Part shown: positions 1 through 8,248 of the stretch, in pieces | Layout: each line of letters begins with the position of its first letter | Position numbering within the stretch: position 1 is the first letter of the stretch | Assembly: GCA_900542285.1 (NCBI GenBank) | Contig: UQNF01000021.1 | Location: forward strand, 1-26,606 | Direction: 5' to 3' | DNA length: 26,606 nt | DNA from: an uncultured Clostridium sp. | GTDB lineage: Bacteria; Bacillota; Clostridia; Christensenellales; CAG-138 | Program-made: the position numbers and the translations under genes | Notes under the pieces: model-generated | The model's input: the letters and a program-made list of their open reading frames with translations, nothing else | The model's database searches: none | What the model was told of the DNA's origin: nothing

Positions 1-54
1 GCTGCTTGGGATGCATTCGTTGCAGAAAACGGCGGTACTCTTGATTACACGTAA
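1..54 (+). CDS. C-terminal end of a gene, probably the peptide ABC transporter substrate-binding protein (partial)
   Basis: The window opens inside a reading frame that ends at a TAA at 52-54 and encodes 17 residues ending in NGGTLDYT. Only the tail is visible, so the identity comes from context: the next genes are oppB, oppC, oppD and oppF, and in many Firmicutes the binding protein (OppA) comes first. A hairpin directly downstream fits a highly expressed first gene whose message partly stops before the permease genes. The tail itself carries no diagnostic motif. Confidence 0.5.
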   Translation, partial: AAWDAFVAENGGTLDYT

Positions 55-103
55 TTAACTGAACCGTAAGGTTAAGTCATTCGTACTATAACCGGCGACA
101 GGT

Positions 104-137
104 GCAGCTCCGGGGCCCCGGTCTCGGAGCTGCATGA
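104..137 (+). terminator. Hairpin attenuator between the upstream gene and oppB
   Basis: A perfect 9-bp stem GCAGCTCCG (104-112) pairs with CGGAGCTGC (125-133) around a GC-rich 12-base loop. The following bases (ATGAGTATTATTTTG) are only moderately U-rich. A leaky terminator or an RNA stability hairpin that keeps binding-protein message above permease message is the likely role. This is inferred from position and from the common behaviour of ABC importer operons. Confidence 0.6.
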
Positions 138-177
138 GTATTATTTTGCACGCAGAATCAACACCATCTGTGCGCTG

Positions 178-194
178 GCATGACGGTGTCATGC
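178..194 (+). repeat. Short inverted repeat in the oppB leader
   Basis: GCATGAC (178-184) and GTCATGC (188-194) form a perfect 7-bp dyad with a 3-base spacer, 28 bases before the oppB start. It could be a small RNA hairpin or a protein binding site. No promoter was recognised beside it. Confidence 0.4.
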
Positions 195-222
195 AGAAAT
201 CAAAAAGATAAGGAAACAGCCT

Positions 223-1182
223 ATGCGAACATTTATTTATGTCTTAAAGAGGTTAGCGTTCATGCTATTGACGTTCTTCATAATCATGACGATAACCTTC
301 TGTCTTATTAAGATGCTCCAGACTGAGATTCCGCTCGGTAAGGACGGTCAGGTCGAGCAAGCTCGCCGTGAAGCCCTCGGCTGGAATAAACCCATATTGA
401 CGCAATATGGAATTTATCTAAGGAACATTATTACCAAGTGGGACTGGGGTACCTCGTTTAAGGTACAGTACATGGCAAACGTTTGGGACGTTCTGTTCAC
501 CCGTATGCCCCCGACCATCATGGTAAACGTCATATCAATTCTGCTCGGTTTACCGCTGGGTATCATTCTCGGAATCATCGCCGCGATCAAAAAGAATACC
601 TGGTTCGACCATGTCATTTCAGTTATTATCGTTTTATTTATTTCAGTTCCATCGTTTGTACTCGCGTTCTTCCTGCAATACTTCCTTGGCTTCAAGCTCG
701 GTTGGTTCCCGATAATCATGAGCTCGTACGCCGATGCAGGCGGCTGGTGGACTTGGAAGATGATCTATTCCGTCATGCTTCCCATCATGGCAAGTGCATT
801 CTATGAGATAGCATACTTTGCAAGAACAGTTCGTGCTGAGCTGACTGAAGCTCTCACCAGCGATTATATGCTCCTAGCCCGCACCAAGGGCCTTACCAGA
901 AGTAAAGCCATCGTTCACCATGCACTCAAAAACGCTATGGTCCCGATCCTTCCCGTTGTTATCGGTACCTTCCTGAGCGTAATGGGTGGTTCCATGGTCT
1001 TGGAGCAAATATTCGCTATCCCCGGTGTCGGTAAGCTGACCCTGACCGCCTTGAACATGCGCGACTACGACCTTTTCGTCGGATCCTCAATGTTCTACAC
1101 AGCGTTCGGTCTCCTGGCCGGTATTGTGACCGACCTTAGCTATGGATTCCTCGATCCAAGGATCAAGATGGGAGAGAGATAA
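223..1182 (+). CDS. oppB: Oligopeptide/dipeptide ABC transporter permease, OppB/DppB type
   Basis: This inner-membrane permease of 319 residues forms one half of the translocation pore of a peptide importer. The N-terminus (RTFIYVLKRLAFMLLTFF) is the usual first helix of the family. Further hydrophobic segments lie near residues 99-121, 131-157, 182-200, 240-262 and 287-310, and an EAA loop for contact with the ATPases at about 214-238 contains DYMLLARTKGL. Length is normal for the family. The start has a purine-rich AAGGAAA sequence upstream. The next gene starts one base after the stop, so translation is likely coupled. The exact substrate (oligopeptide, dipeptide or other) cannot be read from the permease. 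Confidence 0.93.
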   Translation: MRTFIYVLKRLAFMLLTFFIIMTITFCLIKMLQTEIPLGKDGQVEQARREALGWNKPILTQYGIYLRNIITKWDWGTSFKVQYMANVWDVLFTRMPPTIMVNVISILLGLPLGIILGIIAAIKKNTWFDHVISVIIVLFISVPSFVLAFFLQYFLGFKLGWFPIIMSSYADAGGWWTWKMIYSVMLPIMASAFYEIAYFARTVRAELTEALTSDYMLLARTKGLTRSKAIVHHALKNAMVPILPVVIGTFLSVMGGSMVLEQIFAIPGVGKLTLTALNMRDYDLFVGSSMFYTAFGLLAGIVTDLSYGFLDPRIKMGER

Positions 1183-1183
1183 T

Positions 1184-2779
1184 ATGGCACAGACGAATTT
1201 TGACATTAAGCATATCCCCGCGGAAAAATTCCGCTTTGTGCAGGAGAATGAGCGTCTTCACGATAAGGAGCTCCAGACCAAGCCAATTGGCTATTTCAAG
1301 GATGCTTGGATGCGCTTCAAGAAGAATAAGGCTTCCGTTACCGCAGCCATCATTCTGATGATAATCATTCTCTATGCTATTATCGTACCCTTCGTCTCCA
1401 TTTATGACATTGGAGACAAGGATCCTATGTACAAGAAGGTACTTCCCAAGCTCGAGATCGGGGGACTGAAGATTTTCTCCGGCAACACCACGATGAGCCT
1501 TAACGATAAGTACCTGCCCCTCATTAACGGTATCGGCATTGCTGCCGAGGATCCTAACGGCGATCTTGCGGATTATTCTTGGGATGCCGGCAGGGATTCC
1601 GAGTTCAATGCGCTCGTTTCCGTTGGTGAGGACACCGTTGATACTCAGGGCAAAGTAAACCGCGTATGTGTAGTCGATACCTACAACTATGTCGGCTTCC
1701 AGTATCTGTCCATGACTCCCACCAGCCTTGAAAAGCTGCTCAAGTGGCAGGAGGAGACAGGCATTCAGGCTGTATACCCAATGATCGATATCTATAGCGA
1801 CGAATGCGGCGACAGCACCGACGCTAACCTCTGGTACAAGTCTAATGCAAAGCTCTATCCTCTCGATGAGAACGGCAAAGCCATGAAGGATCTTGCTACC
1901 ATTCAGGAGAAGGGTTATCAGCCCAACTATCTGCGCGATTCCGAGGGCAACATCGCTTATTCGCTCAAGCGTGATAAGAACACCGTCCAGATTCGCGTTC
2001 TGTACGCAAAGTATTATCAGTACACCACTACCGAATTCGATGAAAACGGCAACGTAGTCAAGCTGGGTCATCTGCCTATCTTCACATTCGGCGCAGACGG
2101 TTCCGGTTACGATATAGCCACCCGTATGGCTTATGGTCTCAGGCTCTCCCTCGTTCTGTCCCTCGGCGTTGCAACCGTATGCTTCATCTTTGGTGCATTC
2201 TACGGTGCAATCGAAGGCTATTACGGCGGATGGACCGACATCATCATGGAGCGTATCGTCGATATCCTCTGGCGTATGCCTCTGTACATCATCGTCGTTC
2301 TGTTCCAGGAGCATCTGGTCAACACAGGTAAAGCGTCCGTCTTGGGCGGCTTGCTGCTGGCGTTCTGCGTAACGGGCTGGATAGGCACGGCATCCGTTGT
2401 CAGAACTCAGTTCTATCGCTTCAAGAATCAGGAGTACATCCTTGCTGCAAGAACACTTGGCGCCGGCGACCTCAGGCTGATGTTCAGGCATATCTTCCCC
2501 AATGCAATCGGTACTATTATTACCAGCTCCGTATTTGCTATTCCCGGTGTTATTACGAGTGAGTCCACGTTCTCCTATCTGGGCATCGTAAACTTCAACT
2601 CCAGCACCTCGGTATCTCTCGGTACCATGATGGCAGACGGTCAGGCTTATCTGCAGTACCAGCCCCATATCCTGCTCATTCCCGCAGCTGTCATTGCAAT
2701 TATGATGATTGCATTCAACCTGTTTGGTAACGGTCTGCGTGATGCATTCAACCCGTCACTGAGAGGAGCGGATGACTAA
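1184..2779 (+). CDS. oppC: Oligopeptide ABC transporter permease, OppC/DppC type, with a large external insertion
   Basis: This is the second pore-forming permease, 531 residues from the ATG at 1184; that start has GGGAGAGAG just upstream. An in-frame ATG at 1142 lies inside oppB and is unlikely. The N-terminal tail and TM1 (about 50-73) are typical of the OppC_N region. The family core resumes near residue 297, where HLPIFTFGADGSGYDIATR is a degenerate form of the usual HxxGTDxxGRD motif. The EAA loop is at about 417-440 (EYILAARTLGAGDLRLMFRH). About 220 residues (75-295) between TM1 and that motif are extra, since typical members have about 300 residues. The insert is polar, rich in Asp and Tyr, and should lie outside the membrane. 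Stop and next start overlap as TAATG. Confidence 0.9.
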   Translation: MAQTNFDIKHIPAEKFRFVQENERLHDKELQTKPIGYFKDAWMRFKKNKASVTAAIILMIIILYAIIVPFVSIYDIGDKDPMYKKVLPKLEIGGLKIFSGNTTMSLNDKYLPLINGIGIAAEDPNGDLADYSWDAGRDSEFNALVSVGEDTVDTQGKVNRVCVVDTYNYVGFQYLSMTPTSLEKLLKWQEETGIQAVYPMIDIYSDECGDSTDANLWYKSNAKLYPLDENGKAMKDLATIQEKGYQPNYLRDSEGNIAYSLKRDKNTVQIRVLYAKYYQYTTTEFDENGNVVKLGHLPIFTFGADGSGYDIATRMAYGLRLSLVLSLGVATVCFIFGAFYGAIEGYYGGWTDIIMERIVDILWRMPLYIIVVLFQEHLVNTGKASVLGGLLLAFCVTGWIGTASVVRTQFYRFKNQEYILAARTLGAGDLRLMFRHIFPNAIGTIITSSVFAIPGVITSESTFSYLGIVNFNSSTSVSLGTMMADGQAYLQYQPHILLIPAAVIAIMMIAFNLFGNGLRDAFNPSLRGADD

Positions 2780-4863
2780 TGGCTAAGAAATTAGAAGTAA
2801 AAGATTTAATTATATCCTTCCGTACCAACAATGGTACCGTTAAGGCTGTTCGCGATATATCCTTTGACCTTGAAACGGGCGAAACCCTCGCTATCGTTGG
2901 CGAATCCGGTTCAGGTAAATCAGTTACCGCAAGGGCTATCATGGGTATCCTTGCAGGCAACGCAATTCCCGAAGGCGGCGAAATAATTTATGACGGTCAG
3001 GACCTCATGAAGATAAGCGAAGAGGATTTCCATAAGATCCGCGGCAACCGTATCTCCATGATCTTCCAGGACCCCCTGTCCAGCCTTAACCCGATCGTCA
3101 GGATCGGCACCCAGCTCACCGAGGCGATGATCCTCAATGGTAAGGCCAATCAGCGTGAAGCAAGGCGCACCTATAACGCCAAGACCAAGCTGCTCGCCGA
3201 AGCCATGAAGAAGGCAGGCGTTGATGATGTTGACACCAAGATCAAGATCTTCAACGACGCTATCAAGTGCGGAAGCGACCTCGAGAGCAAGTACAACTAC
3301 TCCCGTGAACGTATCGAGTCCATCGTCAAGAATATAAACGATGCCCTCATCGATGTTATCAACGGCGAGCCCAAGGCTGTTGCCAAGGAGATCAAAATCA
3401 TCATCAAGGATTCGAAGAACGCATACAACCCGTATCTCGTTCCTCAAAACGATACTGTTCTCCCCGGCATGATGGATGAGCTTAACAAGCAGCTTTCCGC
3501 TTATACCGCAAGCGGCGACCATGCTCAGCTGGATAAGGTTCTGCATAATATCAAGGATTATCTCGATAAGGTTCTTGCATACGAGAAGCCCAATTTCTTC
3601 GCAATCGGTTATTGCAAGACCACCAACTGCGAACCTCTGTTCGATGGTGATATCCCCGCTTATAACAAGGCGGCCGAACGCCTGCTGAATCAGAACTTCC
3701 TTGACAGGGCGCTTGACGGCGTTGCCAAGGGTCTCGAATATTCCAATAATGAAGCGTTCAGCAAGAAGCAGGGCGTTGTCGAGATGCTCGATGCAGAGCT
3801 TGCAAGGCTCGAAGCGGAAGAGCGCATCGATCCCAAGGCCTGCCGTGCCGCAGCAGCTCCCATTATCAAGGCAGTCGTGGATTCGCTCGATATGCTGGCT
3901 ATCCGCAAGGACAGCGTTGCATTCACCTATAAGAGCACCATCACCTCCGCAGTCGACACCTATGCAAGGGCTTGCAGGGTAGAGAAGATGAGCCATCCCG
4001 GAAAGAAGGATCTCGAATTCAAGAACAGGATGGATATCGATCTGTATCAGAGCAACATCAAGCTTGCCCATACCCGTCTTAGGGATGCTTATGCGGAGCA
4101 GCTCAAAGCTTCCGAGAGCATCGACTATCGGGCTCTCGCAAGGGAATTCATCGAATACCTCGATGACGAAGCTTCACGCGCAGTCTATAAGGTCACCAAG
4201 CGCAAGGCTCAGATCCGCGCTATCGAGCTGATGGAGGAGGTCGGTATCACCGACGCAAGGCGTCGTTTCAGGCAGTATCCGTTCGAGTTCTCCGGCGGTA
4301 TGAGACAGCGTATCGTTATCGCAATCGCACTTGCCGCTAACCCCGATATCCTTATCTGCGACGAGCCCACTACCGCTCTCGACGTTACGATACAGGCTCA
4401 GATTCTCGAGCTTATCAACAAGCTCAAGGAGGAGCGTCACCTCTCCATTATTTTCATCACCCATGACCTTGGCGTAGTTGCCAACATGGCTGATAAGATC
4501 GCCGTCATGTACGCCGGCAAGATCGTTGAGTACGGTACTGCGGACGATGTATTCTACAATCCTTCGCATCCCTACACCTGGGCGCTTCTTGCATCCATGC
4601 CCGACCTTGACACCAAGGATAAGCTCGATGCTATCCCCGGCACTCCTCCCAACATGATCTTCCCGCCCAAGGGCGATGCCTTTGCAGAGCGTAACAAGTA
4701 CGCAATGGCGATCGATTTCGAGGAGCAGCCTCCGATGTTCAAGATCAGCGATACACACTGGGCTGCCACGTGGCTGCTGCATCCCGATGCACCCAAGGTT
4801 GCGCCGCCTAAGCTTGTAACCGACAGAATTGAAAGAATGAAGAAACTTGGGGGTGAAGAATAA
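2779..4863 (+). CDS. oppD: Oligopeptide ABC transporter ATP-binding protein, OppD type, with a helical insertion of about 350 residues
   Basis: This is one of the two ATPases that power the importer, on the cytoplasmic side. Visible motifs are Walker A GESGSGKS (41-48), Q-loop IFQDP (95-99), signature FSGGMRQR (504-511), Walker B ILICDEPTTALD (525-536) and switch His in ITHD (560-563). The protein has 694 residues where about 330-350 is normal; the excess is one block from about 127 to 475, between Q-loop and signature, rich in Lys, Glu, Ala and Leu and predicted helical. The C-terminal oligopeptide_HPY region is present (HPYTWALLASMP, then GTPPNMIFPPKG), but the cysteines that OppD/DppD proteins usually have after it are absent; the local sequence is DAFAERNKYA. 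It starts inside the oppC stop (TAATG) and ends the same way into oppF. Confidence 0.92.
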   Translation: MAKKLEVKDLIISFRTNNGTVKAVRDISFDLETGETLAIVGESGSGKSVTARAIMGILAGNAIPEGGEIIYDGQDLMKISEEDFHKIRGNRISMIFQDPLSSLNPIVRIGTQLTEAMILNGKANQREARRTYNAKTKLLAEAMKKAGVDDVDTKIKIFNDAIKCGSDLESKYNYSRERIESIVKNINDALIDVINGEPKAVAKEIKIIIKDSKNAYNPYLVPQNDTVLPGMMDELNKQLSAYTASGDHAQLDKVLHNIKDYLDKVLAYEKPNFFAIGYCKTTNCEPLFDGDIPAYNKAAERLLNQNFLDRALDGVAKGLEYSNNEAFSKKQGVVEMLDAELARLEAEERIDPKACRAAAAPIIKAVVDSLDMLAIRKDSVAFTYKSTITSAVDTYARACRVEKMSHPGKKDLEFKNRMDIDLYQSNIKLAHTRLRDAYAEQLKASESIDYRALAREFIEYLDDEASRAVYKVTKRKAQIRAIELMEEVGITDARRRFRQYPFEFSGGMRQRIVIAIALAANPDILICDEPTTALDVTIQAQILELINKLKEERHLSIIFITHDLGVVANMADKIAVMYAGKIVEYGTADDVFYNPSHPYTWALLASMPDLDTKDKLDAIPGTPPNMIFPPKGDAFAERNKYAMAIDFEEQPPMFKISDTHWAATWLLHPDAPKVAPPKLVTDRIERMKKLGGEE

Positions 4864-5975
4864 TGTCAGAACTCGATCAGAAACTCAGAGTGGATAATTA
4901 CACTCCCAACTTCGACCCTGACAAGGAACCCATCCTCAGGGTTGAGCACATGAAGCAGTATTTCAAGGCTACCAAGGCTGTTGACGATGTTAGCTTTGAA
5001 ATTCGCAAGGGCGAGGTCTTCGGTCTGGTTGGCGAATCCGGCTGCGGAAAGACCACCACCGGCCGCTCTATCATCGGTCTTTATGACATGACCGACGGCA
5101 GCGTCTACTTCCGTGGCGTTCGCATCGGCATGGGCGTTGCTGCAAGGAAGCGCCGCAAAAAGGAGATCGCACAGGCACAGCAGGCGCTGCGCGCTGCCAA
5201 GACCCCCGAAGAGATCGAAGCTTGCCGAGCCGAGCTCGAGCGGCTTAAGGCCGATACCGAAGTCCACAAGAAGCTGATGACAAAGATCCAGATGATATTC
5301 CAGGATCCTATCGGCTCCCTTGACCCGCGTATGACCGTCCGCGAGATAATCGCGGAAGGTCTCAGGATTCGCGGAATCCACGACAAGCAGTTCATTGACG
5401 AGCAGGTTTCCTCGGTTCTCACCCAGGTTGGCCTTGTCCCCGAACATGCAGAGCGTTATCCGCACGAATTCTCCGGCGGCCAGCGTCAGCGTATCGGCAT
5501 CGCGCGCGCAATCGTCCTGCGCCCCGATCTCATCATCGCCGACGAGCCTATCAGCGCACTTGACGTGTCCATCCAGGCACAGGTCATCAACCTGATGAAC
5601 GACCTGCGCGAAAGCATGGGTCTTACCATCATGTTCATCGCTCATGACCTGAGCGTTGTTAAGTACTTCTCCGACCGTATCGGCGTTATGTACTACGGCA
5701 AGATGGTAGAGCTTGCAGATTCCGATGAGCTGTTCAATCATCCGCTGCATCCATACACCAAGTCCCTTCTCTCCGCAATTCCGTTGCCCGATCCTCACTA
5801 TGAGAAGAAGCGTAAGCGTATCACCTACGTTCCCGCTCTCGCTCATGATTATTCTCAGGAAGGACCGACTTTCCGCGAGGTATGTCCGAACCACTTCGTA
5901 TTCTGCAACAGCGCAGAGTTTGCAGAGTATCAGAAGGAAGTCGCGGCGATCGATGCGGCAAGGAACGCAGAATAA
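4863..5975 (+). CDS. oppF: Oligopeptide ABC transporter ATP-binding protein, OppF type, with a coiled-coil insertion
   Basis: This is the second ATPase of the importer, 370 residues. Motifs are Walker A GESGCGKTT (57-65), Q-loop IFQDPIGSLDP (145-155), signature FSGGQRQR (203-210), Walker B LIIADEPISALD (223-234) and switch His in IAHD (259-262). Between strand residues near 88 and the Q-loop there is an extra charged helix of about 45 residues (about 92-137; ARKRRKKEIAQAQQALRAAK and beyond) that looks like a coiled coil. Most OppF proteins lack it. The C-terminal domain keeps two cysteines (C341 and C348 in REVCPNHFVFC), unlike the OppD partner. It is the last of the four transporter genes; the next gene starts 21 bases after it. 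Confidence 0.92.
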   Translation: MSELDQKLRVDNYTPNFDPDKEPILRVEHMKQYFKATKAVDDVSFEIRKGEVFGLVGESGCGKTTTGRSIIGLYDMTDGSVYFRGVRIGMGVAARKRRKKEIAQAQQALRAAKTPEEIEACRAELERLKADTEVHKKLMTKIQMIFQDPIGSLDPRMTVREIIAEGLRIRGIHDKQFIDEQVSSVLTQVGLVPEHAERYPHEFSGGQRQRIGIARAIVLRPDLIIADEPISALDVSIQAQVINLMNDLRESMGLTIMFIAHDLSVVKYFSDRIGVMYYGKMVELADSDELFNHPLHPYTKSLLSAIPLPDPHYEKKRKRITYVPALAHDYSQEGPTFREVCPNHFVFCNSAEFAEYQKEVAAIDAARNAE

Positions 5976-5995
5976 TCGATCGGTAAGGATAAAGA

Positions 5996-6415
5996 ATGGA
6001 AACTAACGGCAAACAGAGCAAGCGTTGGTTAAAGTATTTGTCTACTGTGATCGTTGCTTTGGTCATGGCATTCGTTATCTGCCTTGCAAAGGACATCTTC
6101 AATGTTGAAGAACCGGAGATGATCTTAAGGATCCTCTGCGACGCATTCTTCATTCCCGGTATAGTGCTGTTCTGCTTTGGTCTTTTGACCGTATGCAACA
6201 AAAGCGGCACATTTGATGGGCTTGGATATACGTTCAAGGCAATGGGCCGTGTTTTCAGGAATTACCGAAACGATGAAACGCAGCCCAAGACATATTACGA
6301 CTACAAGGAATCGGTCAAGGGCAAACACAAGATCGCATGGCATTTCCTCATAGTAGGAGGAGCTGTAACGATTGTTGGAATTATCCTGACGATAATTCAT
6401 GCAAATCTATTCTAA
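5996..6415 (+). CDS. Small three-helix membrane protein, DUF3899-like
   Basis: This 139-residue protein has hydrophobic segments at about 13-33, 45-67 and 113-135. A Gly-rich short motif (SGTFDGLGYTFK, 70-81) and a charged loop with several Tyr residues (about 88-111) separate helices two and three. The layout and the GTFDGLGY motif after helix two resemble DUF3899 membrane proteins of Bacilli and Clostridia; this comes from memory without a profile search. Function is unknown. It follows oppF by 21 bases and precedes the terminator, so it is probably co-transcribed with the transporter. AAGGAT upstream of the ATG serves as the ribosome binding site. Confidence 0.75.
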   Translation: METNGKQSKRWLKYLSTVIVALVMAFVICLAKDIFNVEEPEMILRILCDAFFIPGIVLFCFGLLTVCNKSGTFDGLGYTFKAMGRVFRNYRNDETQPKTYYDYKESVKGKHKIAWHFLIVGGAVTIVGIILTIIHANLF

Positions 6416-6420
6416 TAACT

Positions 6421-6450
6421 CGAGCCTCCGAGAGATCGGAGGCTCGTTTC
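6421..6450 (+). terminator. Rho-independent terminator of the opp operon
   Basis: A perfect 10-bp stem CGAGCCTCCG (6421-6430) and CGGAGGCTCG (6437-6446) has a 6-base loop and is followed by TTTC. It lies five bases after the stop of the small membrane protein gene. Confidence 0.85.
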
Positions 6451-6468
6451 AATAATGAAAAACGGTGT

Positions 6469-6497
6469 TTGCTGTTTTCAGGCGTTTGTGGTATGCT
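6469..6497 (+). promoter_or_regulatory. Sigma-A-type promoter for mnmM-tgt
   Basis: TTGCTG (6469-6474) and TATGCT (6492-6497) are separated by exactly 17 bases. Transcription would start near 6504, about 20 bases before the mnmM ATG, which also argues against the longer reading frame that begins at 6465. Confidence 0.6.
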
Positions 6498-6524
6498 AAT
6501 AGAATAATAATGAGAGGAAACACG

Positions 6525-7082
6525 ATGAACGCACTGACATTGGTTCATAAGAATATCGCCGAATATGTCCGTGAAGGGGATATCTGCATCGACGCCACGG
6601 CAGGGCGGGGATATGACACCGCTTTTCTTTGCGAGCTTGTGGGTGAAAAAGGCAGGGTGATCGCCTTTGACATCCAGCAAAGCGCAATAGCAAGCACGGA
6701 AAAGCTGCTAGAAACGAAGGGGCTTAATGCCGAACTGCACCTGGAGTCCCATGAAAATATGTGGATGTATGCCGAAAAGGGTACTGTCAAATGCATAGTA
6801 TTCAACCTCGGCTATCTTCCCGGCGGCGACCACAGCATATTTACCCATTTTGAAAGCACAAAGAGGGCTGTCGAGGCAGGGCTCGAGCTGCTCTGCGAGG
6901 GCGGTCTTATGTGCGTATCCATCTACCACGGAGGAGCGACAGGCTACGAGGAGCGTGATGCGCTGCTCGAATGGCTGGCGTCCCTTGACTCACAGCGCTA
7001 TCAGGTGCTTGTCGTCTATTTTCACAACTGGCAGAAGGATCCGCCGATACCGGTGTTTATTTTGAAACATGAGCAGATTTGA
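6525..7082 (+). CDS. mnmM: tRNA U34 methyltransferase, MnmM (YtqB) family
   Basis: This class I SAM-dependent methyltransferase has 185 residues. Motif I for SAM is DATAGRGYDT (23-32), the acidic residue after strand two is in IAFDIQ (46-51), and the family-specific NLGYLPGGD lies at 94-102. B. subtilis YtqB, now called MnmM, has this motif and adds the last methyl group of mnm5s2U at wobble position 34 of several tRNAs; assignment here is by motif resemblance. The ATG at 6525 is preceded by GAGAGGAAA and fits the promoter. The 3' end overlaps tgt by 14 bases, so both are translated from one message. Confidence 0.85.
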   Translation: MNALTLVHKNIAEYVREGDICIDATAGRGYDTAFLCELVGEKGRVIAFDIQQSAIASTEKLLETKGLNAELHLESHENMWMYAEKGTVKCIVFNLGYLPGGDHSIFTHFESTKRAVEAGLELLCEGGLMCVSIYHGGATGYEERDALLEWLASLDSQRYQVLVVYFHNWQKDPPIPVFILKHEQI

Positions 7083-8208
7083 ACTACTGAAGCAGGAGGG
7101 CAGGGCGCGCCGGGGAAGGCTGACCACCGTTCACGGCGTGATAGAAACGCCCGTGTTTATGAATGTCGGTACAGCCGCTGCGATACGCGGAGGGGCTTCG
7201 ACCGATGATCTCCGGGAAATAGGCTGTACGGTAGAGCTGTCCAACACCTATCACCTGCATATCAGGCCCGGTGACGAGCTTATCCGCAGCCTTGGCGGAC
7301 TGCATAATTTCATGAATTGGGATAAGCCCATCCTGACCGACAGCGGAGGGTTTCAGGTGTTTTCACTCGCACACCGGCGCAAGATTCGTGAGGAAGGCGT
7401 AAGCTTCGTTTCCTATATCGACGGAAAGAAGATCTTCATGGGGCCGGAGGAATCCATGCGGATACAGTCCAACCTCGGCTCAACCATTGCAATGGCGTTT
7501 GATGAATGCATCGCAAATCCGTCTACAAGGGATTATGTTGAAAAATCCATTGAGCGTACGAGCAGATGGCTCGCGCGGTGCAGGGAGGAGCTTGACAGGC
7601 TGAATGCGCTGCCAAACACCCTGAACCAGGAACAGCTTCTCTTTGGCATAGGTCAGGGAGGCGTCTATAACGATCTTAGGATCAGGCACATGCGCCATAT
7701 CCGGAATATCCCCTGTGCAGGCTATGCCATCGGCGGCCTCTCGGTCGGGGAAACTGCCGAGGAGATGTATGAGGTCATCGATACCGTAGAACCCGAAATG
7801 CCCAAGGACAAGCCGCGCTATCTTATGGGCGTCGGTACGCCGCTTAATATTCTTGAAGCTGTCAATCTCGGCGTTGACCTCTTCGACTGTGTGCTGCCGC
7901 TCAGGAACGCTCAGCACGGCAATGTATTCACCTGGAAGGGCAAGCTACGCCTTCTTGCCGAAAAGCATAAGCTCGATTCACTCACGATAGATGAGGACTG
8001 CCGCTGTCCTGCGTGCAGGAGCTATTCGCGCGCCTATATCCGCCACCTGCTCAAGGCGGATGAGCGGCTCGGAATGAGGCTCTGCGTGCTTCATAACCTT
8101 TATTTCTATAATGAAATGATGCGTGAAATCCGATCCGCAATGGATGAGGGCAGATTCAAAGAGTTCTATAACAAATACCGCAGCATCTTGGGCGAATTTG
8201 CGGACTGA
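7069..8208 (+). CDS. tgt: Queuine/preQ1 tRNA-guanine transglycosylase
   Basis: Tgt swaps guanine 34 of GUN-anticodon tRNAs (Asp, Asn, His, Tyr) for preQ1 or queuine. The 379 residues match family length. Seen: ELSNTYHLHIRPG (56-68), DSGGFQVFSL with the base-binding Asp at D91, GIGQGGV (193-199), IGGLSVGE (221-228) and the nucleophile region DCVLPLRNAQHG with D273. Zinc ligands C311, C313, C316 and H342 are intact. The stretch after the nucleophile is usually PTRNA(R/G); here it is PLRNAQHG, so this is a divergent branch, though catalytic residues remain. No queuosine synthesis genes lie in the window, so it may use salvaged precursor. It overlaps the end of mnmM. Confidence 0.93.
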   Translation: MSRFELLKQEGRARRGRLTTVHGVIETPVFMNVGTAAAIRGGASTDDLREIGCTVELSNTYHLHIRPGDELIRSLGGLHNFMNWDKPILTDSGGFQVFSLAHRRKIREEGVSFVSYIDGKKIFMGPEESMRIQSNLGSTIAMAFDECIANPSTRDYVEKSIERTSRWLARCREELDRLNALPNTLNQEQLLFGIGQGGVYNDLRIRHMRHIRNIPCAGYAIGGLSVGETAEEMYEVIDTVEPEMPKDKPRYLMGVGTPLNILEAVNLGVDLFDCVLPLRNAQHGNVFTWKGKLRLLAEKHKLDSLTIDEDCRCPACRSYSRAYIRHLLKADERLGMRLCVLHNLYFYNEMMREIRSAMDEGRFKEFYNKYRSILGEFAD

Positions 8209-8248
8209 CAGGGCAATATTGATATCTTTGGCTAATCCAAGGCAGGGA

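Noticed and set aside
1163..2668. 501-codon open frame on the minus strand opposite oppC
   Set aside because: It mirrors the codon pattern of a clearly recognisable permease, has no ribosome site and no domain.
6465..6524. Upstream extension of mnmM
   Set aside because: It would run through the promoter; the ATG at 6525 has the ribosome site and the family N-terminus.
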